A DNA stretch of 64,000 bases from Betaproteobacteria bacterium (lineage in GTDB: Bacteria > Pseudomonadota > Gammaproteobacteria > Burkholderiales > Usitatibacteraceae), in NCBI GenBank assembly GCA_016709665.1, contig JADJMI010000009.1, forward strand, positions 134,520 through 198,519. Direction: 5' to 3'. The number at the start of each line of letters is the position of its first letter. The first letter of the stretch is position 1. The translations under genes were made by a program, and so were the position numbers. The notes below the pieces were generated by a model that saw nothing but the letters and a program-made list of their open reading frames with translations, was not told where the DNA came from and ran no database searches. This document shows, in pieces, positions 26,773 through 34,512 of the stretch.

Positions 26773-26961
26773 ATGTGGCGCATGTGGCTGCTGTTCGATC
26801 CGCGCAGGACGCTGATCGCGCTTTTCACGTTCCTGTTCGCACTGGCTCTCGTCATCCACTTCGTTCTCCTCAGCACGGATCGCTTCAACTGGCTCGAGGG
26901 GCCTTCGAAGGCTCGCGCTGCGGCGACGTCGGCCGCAGTACCGCCGCCGGTTCCGAAGTAG
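26773..26961 (+). CDS. pufA: LH1 antenna alpha polypeptide PufA
   Basis: Core antenna alpha chain of 62 aa starting MWRMWLLFDPRRTLIALF. The single helix carries the bacteriochlorophyll ligand in LVIHFVLLSTDRFNWLEG, the classical LH1-alpha pattern. The ATG at 26773 follows a GAGGAGAGG ribosome site; an upstream in-frame start at 26734 lies inside pufB and is not used. The tail is Ala/Pro-rich. Confidence 0.94.
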   Translation: MWRMWLLFDPRRTLIALFTFLFALALVIHFVLLSTDRFNWLEGPSKARAAATSAAVPPPVPK

Positions 26962-27261
26962 CGGCGTCCCGACAGGCGGGCAGGGTCGATCCCTTCACGG
27001 ACGACCCCGTTCGCCCCCACGGTCCGATCCACGAGGGATCGATTCCCTCACGTGCCTGAGGTCTCGCGCGATGTCCACGCTCAGTTGCAACCCAGCAGAA
27101 CGCCTCGACGGGCCGGCGATCCGGTCCGGTGACGACGCAGACTCGCGCGCCGCCCTGGGCCCCCGGGGGCTCGCCGAAGCCAGCCAGGTCTTCTTCGCTT
27201 TCGCGGGGATGCCCCTGGTCGTGCCGCCCTCGGCGGCCGAACCGCGAAGAGGAGGCTAGCG
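26962..27261 (+). other. pufA-pufL intercistronic region (300 bp)
   Basis: The gap holds a 6-bp stem hairpin (27033-27049) and a possible 62-aa frame (27071-27259) that stops two bases before pufL. The frame starts MSTLSCNPAERLDG and matches no protein I know. In other purple bacteria the pufA-pufL gap carries RNA structures that give LH1 a longer mRNA half-life than the reaction centre; a similar role here is inference. Confidence 0.5.
27033..27049 (+). ncRNA. Hairpin in the pufA-pufL gap
   Basis: GAGGGA-TCGAT-TCCCTC forms a 6-bp stem with a 5-nt loop 71 bp after pufA. There is no T tract, so it is not a simple terminator. It could protect the pufBA message or mark a processing site. Confidence 0.45.
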
Positions 27262-28087
27262 ATGGCGATGCTCAGCTTCGAACGCAAGTACCGGGTCCGC
27301 GGCGGAACGCTCGTCGGCGGCGACCTTTTCGATTTCTGGGTGGGCCCGTTCTACGTCGGCTTCTTCGGGGTCACCACGATCTTCTTCAGCTTCGTGGGCA
27401 CCGCCCTCATCCTGTGGGGCGCGGCGCTCGGGCCCACGTGGAACATCTGGCAGATCAGCATCGCGCCGCCGGACCTCAAGTACGGCCTCGCGCATGGCGC
27501 CGCTCAAGGAGGGCGGGCTCTGGCAGCTCATCACGATCTGCGCGACGGGGGCGTTCTGCTCCTGGGCGCTGCGCGAGGTGGAAATCTGCCGCAAGCTCGG
27601 CATCGGATTGCACGTGCCCTTCGGGTTCAGCGTCGCGATCCTCGCGTACGTGACGCTCGTGATCTTCCGCCCCCTGCTGATGGGCGCCTGGGGCCACGGC
27701 TTCCCCTACGGGATCATGAGCCACCTCGACTGGGTCTCGAACACGGGCTACCAGTACCTGCACTTCCACTACAACCCGGCGCACATGCTCGCCATCACGT
27801 TCTTCTTCACGACGACGATGGCCCTCGCGCTGCACGGCTCCCTGATCCTCTCGTCGGCCGACCCCAAGGCGGGCGAGCCGGTGAAGACTTCCGAGCACGA
27901 GAACACGTTCTTCCGCGACGTCGTGGGCTACTCCATCGGCGCGCTGGCCATCCACCGCCTGGGCTTCTTCCTCGCGCTGAGCGCCGCCTTCTGGAGCGCG
28001 GTGTGCATCGTGATCAGCGGGCCGTTCTGGACGAAGGGCTGGCCGGAATGGTGGGGCTGGTGGCTCAACCTGCCGGTCTGGCGATAG
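27262..28087 (+). CDS. pufL: Photosynthetic reaction centre L subunit PufL, one frameshift
   Basis: Membrane L chain holding half of the reaction-centre cofactors. N-terminal MAMLSFERKYRVRGGTLVGG and the segment up to DLKYGLA are in one frame; APLKEGGLWQLITICATGAF and the rest, including YNPAHMLAITFFFTTTMALA and the final WWLNLPVW, are in the next. One extra base near 27491-27494 (CTCGCGCATGG) causes the break; without it the product is 274 aa, the normal size. A GAGGAGG site precedes the ATG. Confidence 0.92.
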
Positions 28088-28100
28088 GGGACACACGATC

Positions 28101-29078
28101 ATGATCGAATACCAGAACATCCTCACCCGCGTGCAGGTCAAGGCGCCCGCGTATCCCGGCGTCCCGCTGCCGAGCGGCCCGTGGCGTCGCGAAGGCCCGC
28201 CGTTCTTCGTCTACTGGCTGGGCAAGATCGGCGACACCCAGGTGGGGCCCTTCTACATCGGCACCACCGGGCTCGCCTCGCTCATCTGCGGCTTCATCGC
28301 CATCGAGATCATCGGCCTGAACATGTGGGCCTCGGTCAACTGGGACATCGTCCAGTTCGTGCGGCAGCTGCCGTGGCTCGCCCTCGAACCGCCTTCGCCG
28401 AAGCACGGCCTGCACATCCCGCCGCTCAACGAGGGCGGGTGGTGGCTCATGGCCGGGTTCTTCCTCACGGCGTCCATCCTCCTGTGGTGGGTGCGCATGT
28501 ACCGGCGCGCCCGCGCCCTGGGCATGGGCACGCACACCGCGTGGGCCTTCGCCGCGGCGATCTGGCTCTACCTGGTGCTGGGCTTCTTCCGGCCCATCGC
28601 GATGGGCAGCTGGAGCGAGGCGGTGCCCTTCGGCATCTTCCCGCACCTGGACTGGACGAACAACTTCTCGATCAACTACGGCAACCTCTTCTACAACCCG
28701 TTCCACATGCTCTCGATCGCGTTCCTCTACGGCGCCACGCTGCTCTTCGCGATGCACGCCGGCACGGTGCTCTCGGTGGCGCGCTTCGGCGGCGATCGCG
28801 AGCTCGAGCAGATCACCGACCGCGGCACGGCCTCCGAACGGGCCGCGCTCTTCTGGCGCTGGACGATGGGCTTCAACGCGACGATGGAATCGATCCACCG
28901 CTGGGCGTGGTGGTTCGCGGTGCTGTGCCCGCTCACCGGCGGCATCGGCATCCTGCTCACCGGCACCGTCGTGGACAACTGGTACCTCTGGGCGCTCAAG
29001 CACGGCGTGGCGCCGCCGTACCCGATGGTCTTCCCGGAAGTCATCGATCCGGCCACGCTCGGGGGAGTCGCGAAATGA
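28101..29078 (+). CDS. pufM: Photosynthetic reaction centre M subunit PufM
   Basis: 325 aa, five membrane helices. It begins MIEYQNILTRVQVKAP and carries the conserved SINYGNLFYNPFHMLSIAFLY region (special-pair His) and MESIHRWAWWFA (quinone/iron site His). The stop overlaps the pufC start in ATGA. The C-terminus is of the longer type found with cytochrome-bearing reaction centres. Confidence 0.97.
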   Translation: MIEYQNILTRVQVKAPAYPGVPLPSGPWRREGPPFFVYWLGKIGDTQVGPFYIGTTGLASLICGFIAIEIIGLNMWASVNWDIVQFVRQLPWLALEPPSPKHGLHIPPLNEGGWWLMAGFFLTASILLWWVRMYRRARALGMGTHTAWAFAAAIWLYLVLGFFRPIAMGSWSEAVPFGIFPHLDWTNNFSINYGNLFYNPFHMLSIAFLYGATLLFAMHAGTVLSVARFGGDRELEQITDRGTASERAALFWRWTMGFNATMESIHRWAWWFAVLCPLTGGIGILLTGTVVDNWYLWALKHGVAPPYPMVFPEVIDPATLGGVAK

Positions 29079-30172
29079 GGACGAACCTTGGCGCGCTCCT
29101 CGCCCCGCTGGCGGCCCTGCTGGCGGCGCTCCTGCTCACCGGCTGCTGGGAACGGCCGCCGGTGACCTCGGTCCAGAACGGCTATCGCGGCCTCGCCATG
29201 GGGAGCCTTTACAACCCCCGCACGCTCGAGGCCGGGATGCCCGCCCACGCGGTGCCGGCGGCGCTTCCGCCCGCCGAACCCAATGCGCCGCTGGGCACCA
29301 CGACCTACAAGAACATCCAGGTACTCAAGGACCTTTCGCTCACCGAGCACATCCGGCTCATGACGGCCTTCACGCTGTGGGTCGCCCCCAAGAAGGAAGG
29401 GTGCGCCTACTGCCACGACCTGGCCGATTTCTCGCTCGACACCAAGTACACGAAGGTCGTCGCGCGCCGCATGCTCCAGCTGACGCGCGACCTCAACACG
29501 AACTGGAAGAGCCACGTGGCGAGCTCCGGCACCCCGGGCGCGGGCGTCACCTGCTTCACGTGCCACCGCGGCCAGCCCGTTCCGCCCGCGATCTGGTTCA
29601 CGGACCCGGGCCCGAAGACGGTGAAGGGACCCGCCGGCAACCGCAACGGCCAGAACCTGCCGGCCGCGGCGGTGGGCCTCACGGCGATGGCGTGGGACCC
29701 CTTCACGACCTTCCTCACCGGAAAGCCCGAGACGATCCGGGTGATCTCGGATACCGCGCTGCCGGCCGGCAGCACCCGCACGATCATGCAGACGGAGGCG
29801 ACCTACAGCCTCATGTTCCACCTGTCGAGCGCGCTGGGCGTGAACTGCACCTACTGCCACAACTCGCGTTCCTTCGCCTCCTGGGAGGGCCCGCCGCAGC
29901 GCGCGCGCGCGTGGTACGGGATCCAGATGGTCCGCCAGTTGAACACGGCCTGGCTCGAGCCCCTGAAGCCCGTCCTGCCGGCGAGCCGGCTGGGGCCGAC
30001 CGGGGATGCGCCCAAGGCCAACTGCGCGACCTGCCACCAGGGCGCCTTCAAGCCGCTCTACGGCGTGCCGCAACTGGGCGATTACCCGGAGCTGGCGGGA
30101 CCGAAGGCCATCCCGGTGACGGCGGCCGCGGCACCGGAGGCGAAAGGCAAGAAGCCCGGCGCACGGAGTTGA
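29075..30172 (+). CDS. pufC: Reaction-centre tetrahaem cytochrome subunit PufC
   Basis: Periplasmic lipoprotein that re-reduces the special pair. Residues 1-24 form a lipoprotein signal with lipobox LLTGC. Four CxxCH sites are visible in order: CAYCH, CFTCH, CTYCH and CATCH, so all four haems can bind; Met ligands are plausible in the preceding helices (RRMLQLTR, GIQMVRQLN). 365 aa with an Ala/Lys-rich tail. Confidence 0.96.
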   Translation: MRTNLGALLAPLAALLAALLLTGCWERPPVTSVQNGYRGLAMGSLYNPRTLEAGMPAHAVPAALPPAEPNAPLGTTTYKNIQVLKDLSLTEHIRLMTAFTLWVAPKKEGCAYCHDLADFSLDTKYTKVVARRMLQLTRDLNTNWKSHVASSGTPGAGVTCFTCHRGQPVPPAIWFTDPGPKTVKGPAGNRNGQNLPAAAVGLTAMAWDPFTTFLTGKPETIRVISDTALPAGSTRTIMQTEATYSLMFHLSSALGVNCTYCHNSRSFASWEGPPQRARAWYGIQMVRQLNTAWLEPLKPVLPASRLGPTGDAPKANCATCHQGAFKPLYGVPQLGDYPELAGPKAIPVTAAAAPEAKGKKPGARS

Positions 30173-30183
30173 AACGACCAACG

Positions 30184-30211
30184 CCCCCGGCGGGCAACGC
30201 TCATCCGGGGG
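30184..30211 (+). ncRNA. Hairpin between pufC and pucB
   Basis: CCCCCGG (30184-30190) pairs with CCGGGGG (30205-30211) around a 14-nt loop, 12 bp after pufC and without a T tract. It may protect or separate the LH2 part of the message. Inference only. Confidence 0.45.
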
Positions 30212-30299
30212 ATGACGCTGTTTGTGGCTGCGGTAGCCATACAACCCACGTGCGGGTCCAGCACGGAAGCAACTGGCAGTTCTCTTGAGGAAACACGCC

Positions 30300-30455
30300 A
30301 TGGAAATCGATCCGAAAAGGGTATGGCCATCCGGCTTGACCTTGGAAGAGGCGGAGGAGTTGCAGGAGAGGGTGATCGACGGCACGAGGCTTTTCGGCCT
30401 GATCGCGGCGGGCGCGCATCTGCTCGCCTACATCTACACGCCGTGGCTTCACTAA
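30300..30455 (+). CDS. pucB: LH2 antenna beta polypeptide PucB
   Basis: 51-aa antenna beta chain. The acidic N-terminal segment LTLEEAEELQERVIDGTRLF leads into one membrane helix with the B850 ligand His and the end IYTPWLH, typical of peripheral LH2 beta (LH1 beta ends WRPWLP). ATG at 30300 follows TTGAGGAAA. It lies 127 bp after pufC and 12 bp before pucA. Confidence 0.9.
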   Translation: MEIDPKRVWPSGLTLEEAEELQERVIDGTRLFGLIAAGAHLLAYIYTPWLH

Positions 30456-30467
30456 GGGGGGAATGAC

Positions 30468-30713
30468 ATGAACCAAGGAAAGATCTGGCTCGTCGTCAAG
30501 CCCACGGTCGGCCTGCCGCTGTTCCTGGGCGGCGTCGCGGTGATCGCGCTGAGCGTTCACGCCGCGATCCTGACCAACACCGACTGGTACCCCGCCTACT
30601 ACAACGGAAACCAGAAGGCGAAAGCCGCTGCGATGGTGGCTCCTGCCGCCATGGCGCCGGCCGCAGCCCCCGCTGCAGCCGCTCCGGCGGCCGTGGACAA
30701 GAAGGGCAAGTAG
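30468..30713 (+). CDS. pucA: LH2 antenna alpha polypeptide PucA with Ala/Pro-rich tail
   Basis: 81-aa alpha chain. MNQGKIWLVVKPTVGLPLFL leads into a membrane helix with the B850 ligand in LSVHAAILTNTDWYPAYYNG. The Tyr-Tyr pair 13-14 residues after the His matches B850-type LH2 (as in Rhodobacter sphaeroides) rather than B820 forms. A 25-30 residue Ala/Pro/Met tail ending KKGK follows. GGGGGG before ATG serves as ribosome site. A terminator follows 30 bp later. Confidence 0.93.
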   Translation: MNQGKIWLVVKPTVGLPLFLGGVAVIALSVHAAILTNTDWYPAYYNGNQKAKAAAMVAPAAMAPAAAPAAAAPAAVDKKGK

Positions 30714-30742
30714 TCCCCATCTTCCGTTGCACCGCCGTTCTT

Positions 30743-30782
30743 GGGGCTGGAACCCTCACGGGTTCCGGCCCCTTGTTGTTGG
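30743..30782 (+). terminator. Rho-independent terminator of the puf-puc operon
   Basis: GGGGCTGGAACCC (30743-30755) pairs with GGGTTCCGGCCCC (30760-30772) over 13 positions with one T-G wobble and a TCAC loop, followed by TTGTTGTTGG. It lies 29 bp after pucA and closes the plus-strand superoperon. The reverse strand lacks a T tract. Confidence 0.85.
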
Positions 30783-30798
30783 CGCGGGTGCCGGCGGG

Positions 30799-32208
30799 TC
30801 AGCAGGGTGCCGGCTCGCGCGAAACGCGCAGGAGCGGCAGCATCACGACGAGGGTCGCGAGCAGGAGCGTCACCTCGATGCTGTACACGAACGTGTAGCC
30901 GAGGATCTCTCCGGAGGCCGGCAGGAGCCCGCCCGAAAGCCCGGTGCCATGGGCCGAAACGACGTCCCGCAGCACGCCGCCCAGGGCGACGGCGACGCCC
31001 GCGGCCGTGGCCTGCACGGCGCCCCAGGTGCCCAGCGCGAGGCCGCGCTGGTCCGCGGGAGCGTGATTCATCGTCGAGGTGAGCGTCCCGTGACCGAAGA
31101 GGCCGGCACCGAACCCGATGAGGAAAGCCCCCGCGATGAAGACGGCGGTGGACGCGAGCGACGACGCGAGGATCACGGTGGTGAAGGCCGCGACGCCCAC
31201 CAGGGCGCCCGCGCTCGCCATCCGGAAGGGGTCGCCGCCGCGGCCGAGCACGCGCGAGGCGAGACCGAATCCCAGGAGCGTGCCGAAGGCGAGCGTGGCG
31301 GTGAGCCGCGTGGTCTCGCCGACCGACATGCCGAGCACCTGTCCCCCGTAGGGCTCGAGCAGGACGTCCTGCATGCTGAAGGCCATGGTGCCCAGGCCGA
31401 GCGCGACCATGCGGCGCAGGGCCCAGGGTCCCTGGCGGAAGCTCTCCCACGCTTCGCGGAAGGAAGGGTCCCGGCGGGGAGCGGGTGCGCCTCGCGGCCG
31501 GCGCGTCTCCTGCTTCCAGAGCGCGATGGTGTTGATCACGAGCGTCGCCACGGCGGAACCCTGGATGACCGACACCAGTTTCCCCGGCGAGAAGTCCTCG
31601 AGCAGCATCCCGAAGAGCGTGGCGCTCGCGACGGTGCCCGCGAGCAGCATGATGTACATGAGGCCCACGACCTTGGGCTGCGATTCTTCCGGCACGAGGT
31701 CCGTCGCGAGCGCGAGCCCGGCGGTCTGCGTGATGTGCAATCCCGCGCCGACCAACAGGAAGGCGACCCCCGCGGCGACGGGGCCGATCCAGGCGGGCCA
31801 CTGGCTCGCGTTGCCGCCGCCGGAGAGCACGAGCAGGGCGAACGGCATGAGGGCGAGCCCGCCGAACTGGATCATCGACCCCTTCCAGATGAAGGGAACG
31901 CGGCGCCAGCCGAGCGCCGAATGGTACGTGTCCGAGCGGAAACCGATGAGCGCCCGGAAGGGGGCGAAGATCACGGGCAGCGAGAGCATCACCGCGACGA
32001 CGGAAGCCGACACGCCGAGCTCCACGATCATCACGCGGTTGAGCGTGCCCACGAGCAGCACGATCGCCATGCCCACGGAGACCTGGAAGAGGGACAGCCG
32101 CAGCAGCCGGGCGAGCGAGAGGTCGCGCGTGGCCACGTCGGCAAAGGGCAGGAAGCGCGGGCCGAGGCTCGCCCAGCCGAACAGGAGCTTGTGGGTCACC
32201 CGGTTCAT
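30799..32208 (-). CDS. pucC: PucC/LhaA-family light-harvesting assembly protein
   Basis: Twelve-helix MFS-like membrane protein of 469 aa in the bacteriochlorophyll-delivery family. It begins MNRVTHKLLFGWASLGPRFL and carries LLVGTLNRVMIVELG, WRRVPFIWKGSM and FSMQDVLLEPYGGQVLGM, all typical of LhaA/PucC. It converges on pucBA and is the last gene of the bchF-led run, so an LH2 role (PucC) is a reasonable guess while the copy at 40306 serves LH1. It starts 7 bp after bchJ ends. Confidence 0.9.
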   Translation of the reverse strand: MNRVTHKLLFGWASLGPRFLPFADVATRDLSLARLLRLSLFQVSVGMAIVLLVGTLNRVMIVELGVSASVVAVMLSLPVIFAPFRALIGFRSDTYHSALGWRRVPFIWKGSMIQFGGLALMPFALLVLSGGGNASQWPAWIGPVAAGVAFLLVGAGLHITQTAGLALATDLVPEESQPKVVGLMYIMLLAGTVASATLFGMLLEDFSPGKLVSVIQGSAVATLVINTIALWKQETRRPRGAPAPRRDPSFREAWESFRQGPWALRRMVALGLGTMAFSMQDVLLEPYGGQVLGMSVGETTRLTATLAFGTLLGFGLASRVLGRGGDPFRMASAGALVGVAAFTTVILASSLASTAVFIAGAFLIGFGAGLFGHGTLTSTMNHAPADQRGLALGTWGAVQATAAGVAVALGGVLRDVVSAHGTGLSGGLLPASGEILGYTFVYSIEVTLLLATLVVMLPLLRVSREPAPC

Positions 32209-32215
32209 GAGCGCC

Positions 32216-32830
32216 TCACCAGGAGACCCGGAACTCGCAGGCCGGCGCGCCGCGCGCTTCGCAGGCCGTTTCCGTGGCGCTCGCGCCCCGGTGCACGAGC
32301 GTCGCGAAAAGCCGTTCGAACGTGCCGGCGTAGAAGGCGCACAGGGGCGCTTCGCTCCGGGCGCCGCGGCACAGCGGGCAGTCGCGGACGGCAAGCCTGG
32401 CGCCGCCGGCCACGGTGCGCGCCTCGAAGGTGCCGCTTCCGGCGAACGTCCAGGCGTGGCGCGAGATGGCCGACAGCAGCACGCGGCTCGCCAGTGCGGC
32501 CGGCAGGATCTTCAGGAGCGCCTGGACGGGCTTCGGGATGCGGTTCGCGAGGAGGTAGTCCCCCGTGCGGACGCCGGCCTCGAAGGCCACGCGCGAGGCG
32601 GCCTGCTCGCCCAGCGTGGCGCGCAGGACCCGGTGCAGCCGCGTGACCTCCGCCTCGTCGACCATGCCTTCGGGCGGATGCCCGACGTAGTGCGCCAGTC
32701 CCGCGGACTCGAACAGTCGCCGGGCACCGTCCCGGCCGATCCGCGCCTCGAGCGCCTCGCCCACGCGCACGATGGCGTTGGGCCCGATGCGGGCGGGCAC
32801 GGAGGAATCGCGGGCGAGGGCGGTGGCCAT
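32216..32830 (-). CDS. bchJ: Bacteriochlorophyll 4-vinyl reductase family protein BchJ
   Basis: 204 aa with a C-terminal V4R-type domain: a Cys-rich segment (VRDCPLCRGA, APLCAFYAGTFERLF) and ETACEARGAPACEFRV at the end. BchJ was first described as the C8 (4-)vinyl reductase but is now thought to help substrate delivery; bciB in this window probably performs the reaction. ATG at 32828-32830 lies 38 bp after bchE. Confidence 0.88.
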   Translation of the reverse strand: MATALARDSSVPARIGPNAIVRVGEALEARIGRDGARRLFESAGLAHYVGHPPEGMVDEAEVTRLHRVLRATLGEQAASRVAFEAGVRTGDYLLANRIPKPVQALLKILPAALASRVLLSAISRHAWTFAGSGTFEARTVAGGARLAVRDCPLCRGARSEAPLCAFYAGTFERLFATLVHRGASATETACEARGAPACEFRVSW

Positions 32831-32868
32831 GCGCAAGGCCTGTCGAATGCGGGGCGATCCTCGTCCCG

Positions 32869-34512
32869 TCAGGCGACGCGCGCCTCGGCGGGGCGGGCCT
32901 TCGCGGTCGCGGCGTCGGGCGGCGCGCCGTAGTCCTCCATCTGCTCGTCGCCGCCGCCGCAGGCCATCACGGCCACCTGCTTCTCGCCCTTCACCTTCTG
33001 CTGGTGCTTGGCCTTCCACTCGATCTTGCTCACCATCGGGCGCTCGCGCTTCGTGTCGAAGGCGAAGTCCACGCCCTTCTTCGACTGCGGGCCCCAGTAG
33101 TTCACCCGGCCCAGGTCGTAGAACTTGCGCTCGAAGCCGCTCTTGAGGAACGCCTTGAGGCAGCCCAGCAGGTACTTGCGGCGCGCGCCGGTGCCGGACC
33201 ACGGGTAGGAGAAGAGCGCCTTCTGCATGTAGAAGCGCCGGTAGTTGTGCATCACGCGGTCGAGCAGCTGGGAGCGGTCCATGGCGGCCGGCTTGATGAT
33301 CGGCGTGACGAAGTTGTACTTCTCGAAGTCGAAGATCTCGACCTTGTCGCCCAGCTCCTGGAAGAGGTCCGAGAAGGGCCAGGGCGTGTACATGGCCCAG
33401 TTGGCGAGGTCGGGCTTCCAGTCCTGCGCCATGCGGTAGGTTTCCTCGAGCGTCTCGACGGTCTCGTTCTCCAGGCCCACGATGAACTGCGCCTCGACCA
33501 CGATGCCCGCGTCGCGCAGCAGCTTGATCGCCTTCTTGTTCTGGGCGACCGTCGTCTCCTTGTTGAAGAGGTCGAGCTTCAGCTGCGCCGCGGCCTCCGT
33601 CCCGAGCGAGACGTGGATGAGCCCGGCCTTGCGGTAGAGCGGCAGCAGCGCCTCGTCGCGCAGGATGTCCGTCACGCGCGTGTTGATGCCCCACTGGATG
33701 CCCAGGTCCCGCGCGATGAGCTCCTCGCAGAAGGCGACGAACTTGCGCCGGTTGATCGTCGGCTCCTCGTCGGCCAGGATGAAGAAGCCGACGTCGTGCT
33801 CCTTCACCAGCTTCTCGATCTCGTCCACGACCTTCTTCGGGTCGCGCACGCGGTAGTCGCGCCAGAACTTCCACTGCGAGCAGAAGCTGCAGGTGAACGG
33901 GCAGCCGCGCGCCATGTTCGGGATCGCGACCCGCTTGTTCATCGGGATGTACTTGTACTTGTCCCACTCCAGGAGGCTCCAGTCCGGCGTGATGCCGTCC
34001 AGGTCCTTCACCGTGGGGGCCGCCACCGTCGCCGTGATGGCCTTGCCGTCGTGGTACGCGATGCCCTGGATAGCCTCCCGCCCCCCGGCCCAGCGGCCCT
34101 CGGCGACGCTGCGCACGAGGTTCACGAAGATCTCCTCGCCCTCGCCGCGCACGATCGCGTCGATCCAGGGCGCCTCGGTGAGCACCTGCTGGTACATGAA
34201 CGTGGCGTGGATGCCGCCGAGCACGCACACGGCCTGCGGGTGCATCTCCTTGGCGATCTGGAGCAGGCGCTCGGCCTTGTAGATGGACGGCGTGATGGCG
34301 GTCGCGCCGATCACGTCGGGCTTCTCCTCGGCGAGGATCTTCCGGACCGCGTCCTCGTCCAGGTGGTTCGTCATCGCGTCGATGAACCGCACGTCGGTGA
34401 AGCCCGCGCTCTTCAGGGCGCCGCCGATGTAGGCGACCCAGGCCGGCGGCCAGTTGCCGGCGATCTCCGCGCCTCCCGAATGGTAGTTGGGGTGGATCAG
34501 CAGGATTCGCAT
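32869..34512 (-). CDS. bchE: Anaerobic Mg-protoporphyrin IX monomethyl ester cyclase BchE
   Basis: Radical-SAM, cobalamin-dependent enzyme forming the isocyclic ring E using water oxygen. The N-terminal B12-binding-like domain (MRILLIHPNYHSGGAEIAGN…) is followed by CPFTCSFCSQW, the radical-SAM cluster motif, and the BchE-typical C-terminal half (547 aa). Its start overlaps the end of dxs by 16 bp. The oxygen-dependent AcsF is also present, so ring closure can run with or without O2. Confidence 0.95.
   Translation of the reverse strand: MRILLIHPNYHSGGAEIAGNWPPAWVAYIGGALKSAGFTDVRFIDAMTNHLDEDAVRKILAEEKPDVIGATAITPSIYKAERLLQIAKEMHPQAVCVLGGIHATFMYQQVLTEAPWIDAIVRGEGEEIFVNLVRSVAEGRWAGGREAIQGIAYHDGKAITATVAAPTVKDLDGITPDWSLLEWDKYKYIPMNKRVAIPNMARGCPFTCSFCSQWKFWRDYRVRDPKKVVDEIEKLVKEHDVGFFILADEEPTINRRKFVAFCEELIARDLGIQWGINTRVTDILRDEALLPLYRKAGLIHVSLGTEAAAQLKLDLFNKETTVAQNKKAIKLLRDAGIVVEAQFIVGLENETVETLEETYRMAQDWKPDLANWAMYTPWPFSDLFQELGDKVEIFDFEKYNFVTPIIKPAAMDRSQLLDRVMHNYRRFYMQKALFSYPWSGTGARRKYLLGCLKAFLKSGFERKFYDLGRVNYWGPQSKKGVDFAFDTKRERPMVSKIEWKAKHQQKVKGEKQVAVMACGGGDEQMEDYGAPPDAATAKARPAEARVA

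Noticed and set aside
27071..27259. 62-codon frame between pufA and pufL as a gene
   Set aside because: No recognisable family, poor ribosome site and composition like shadow frames; mentioned only in the intercistronic entry.
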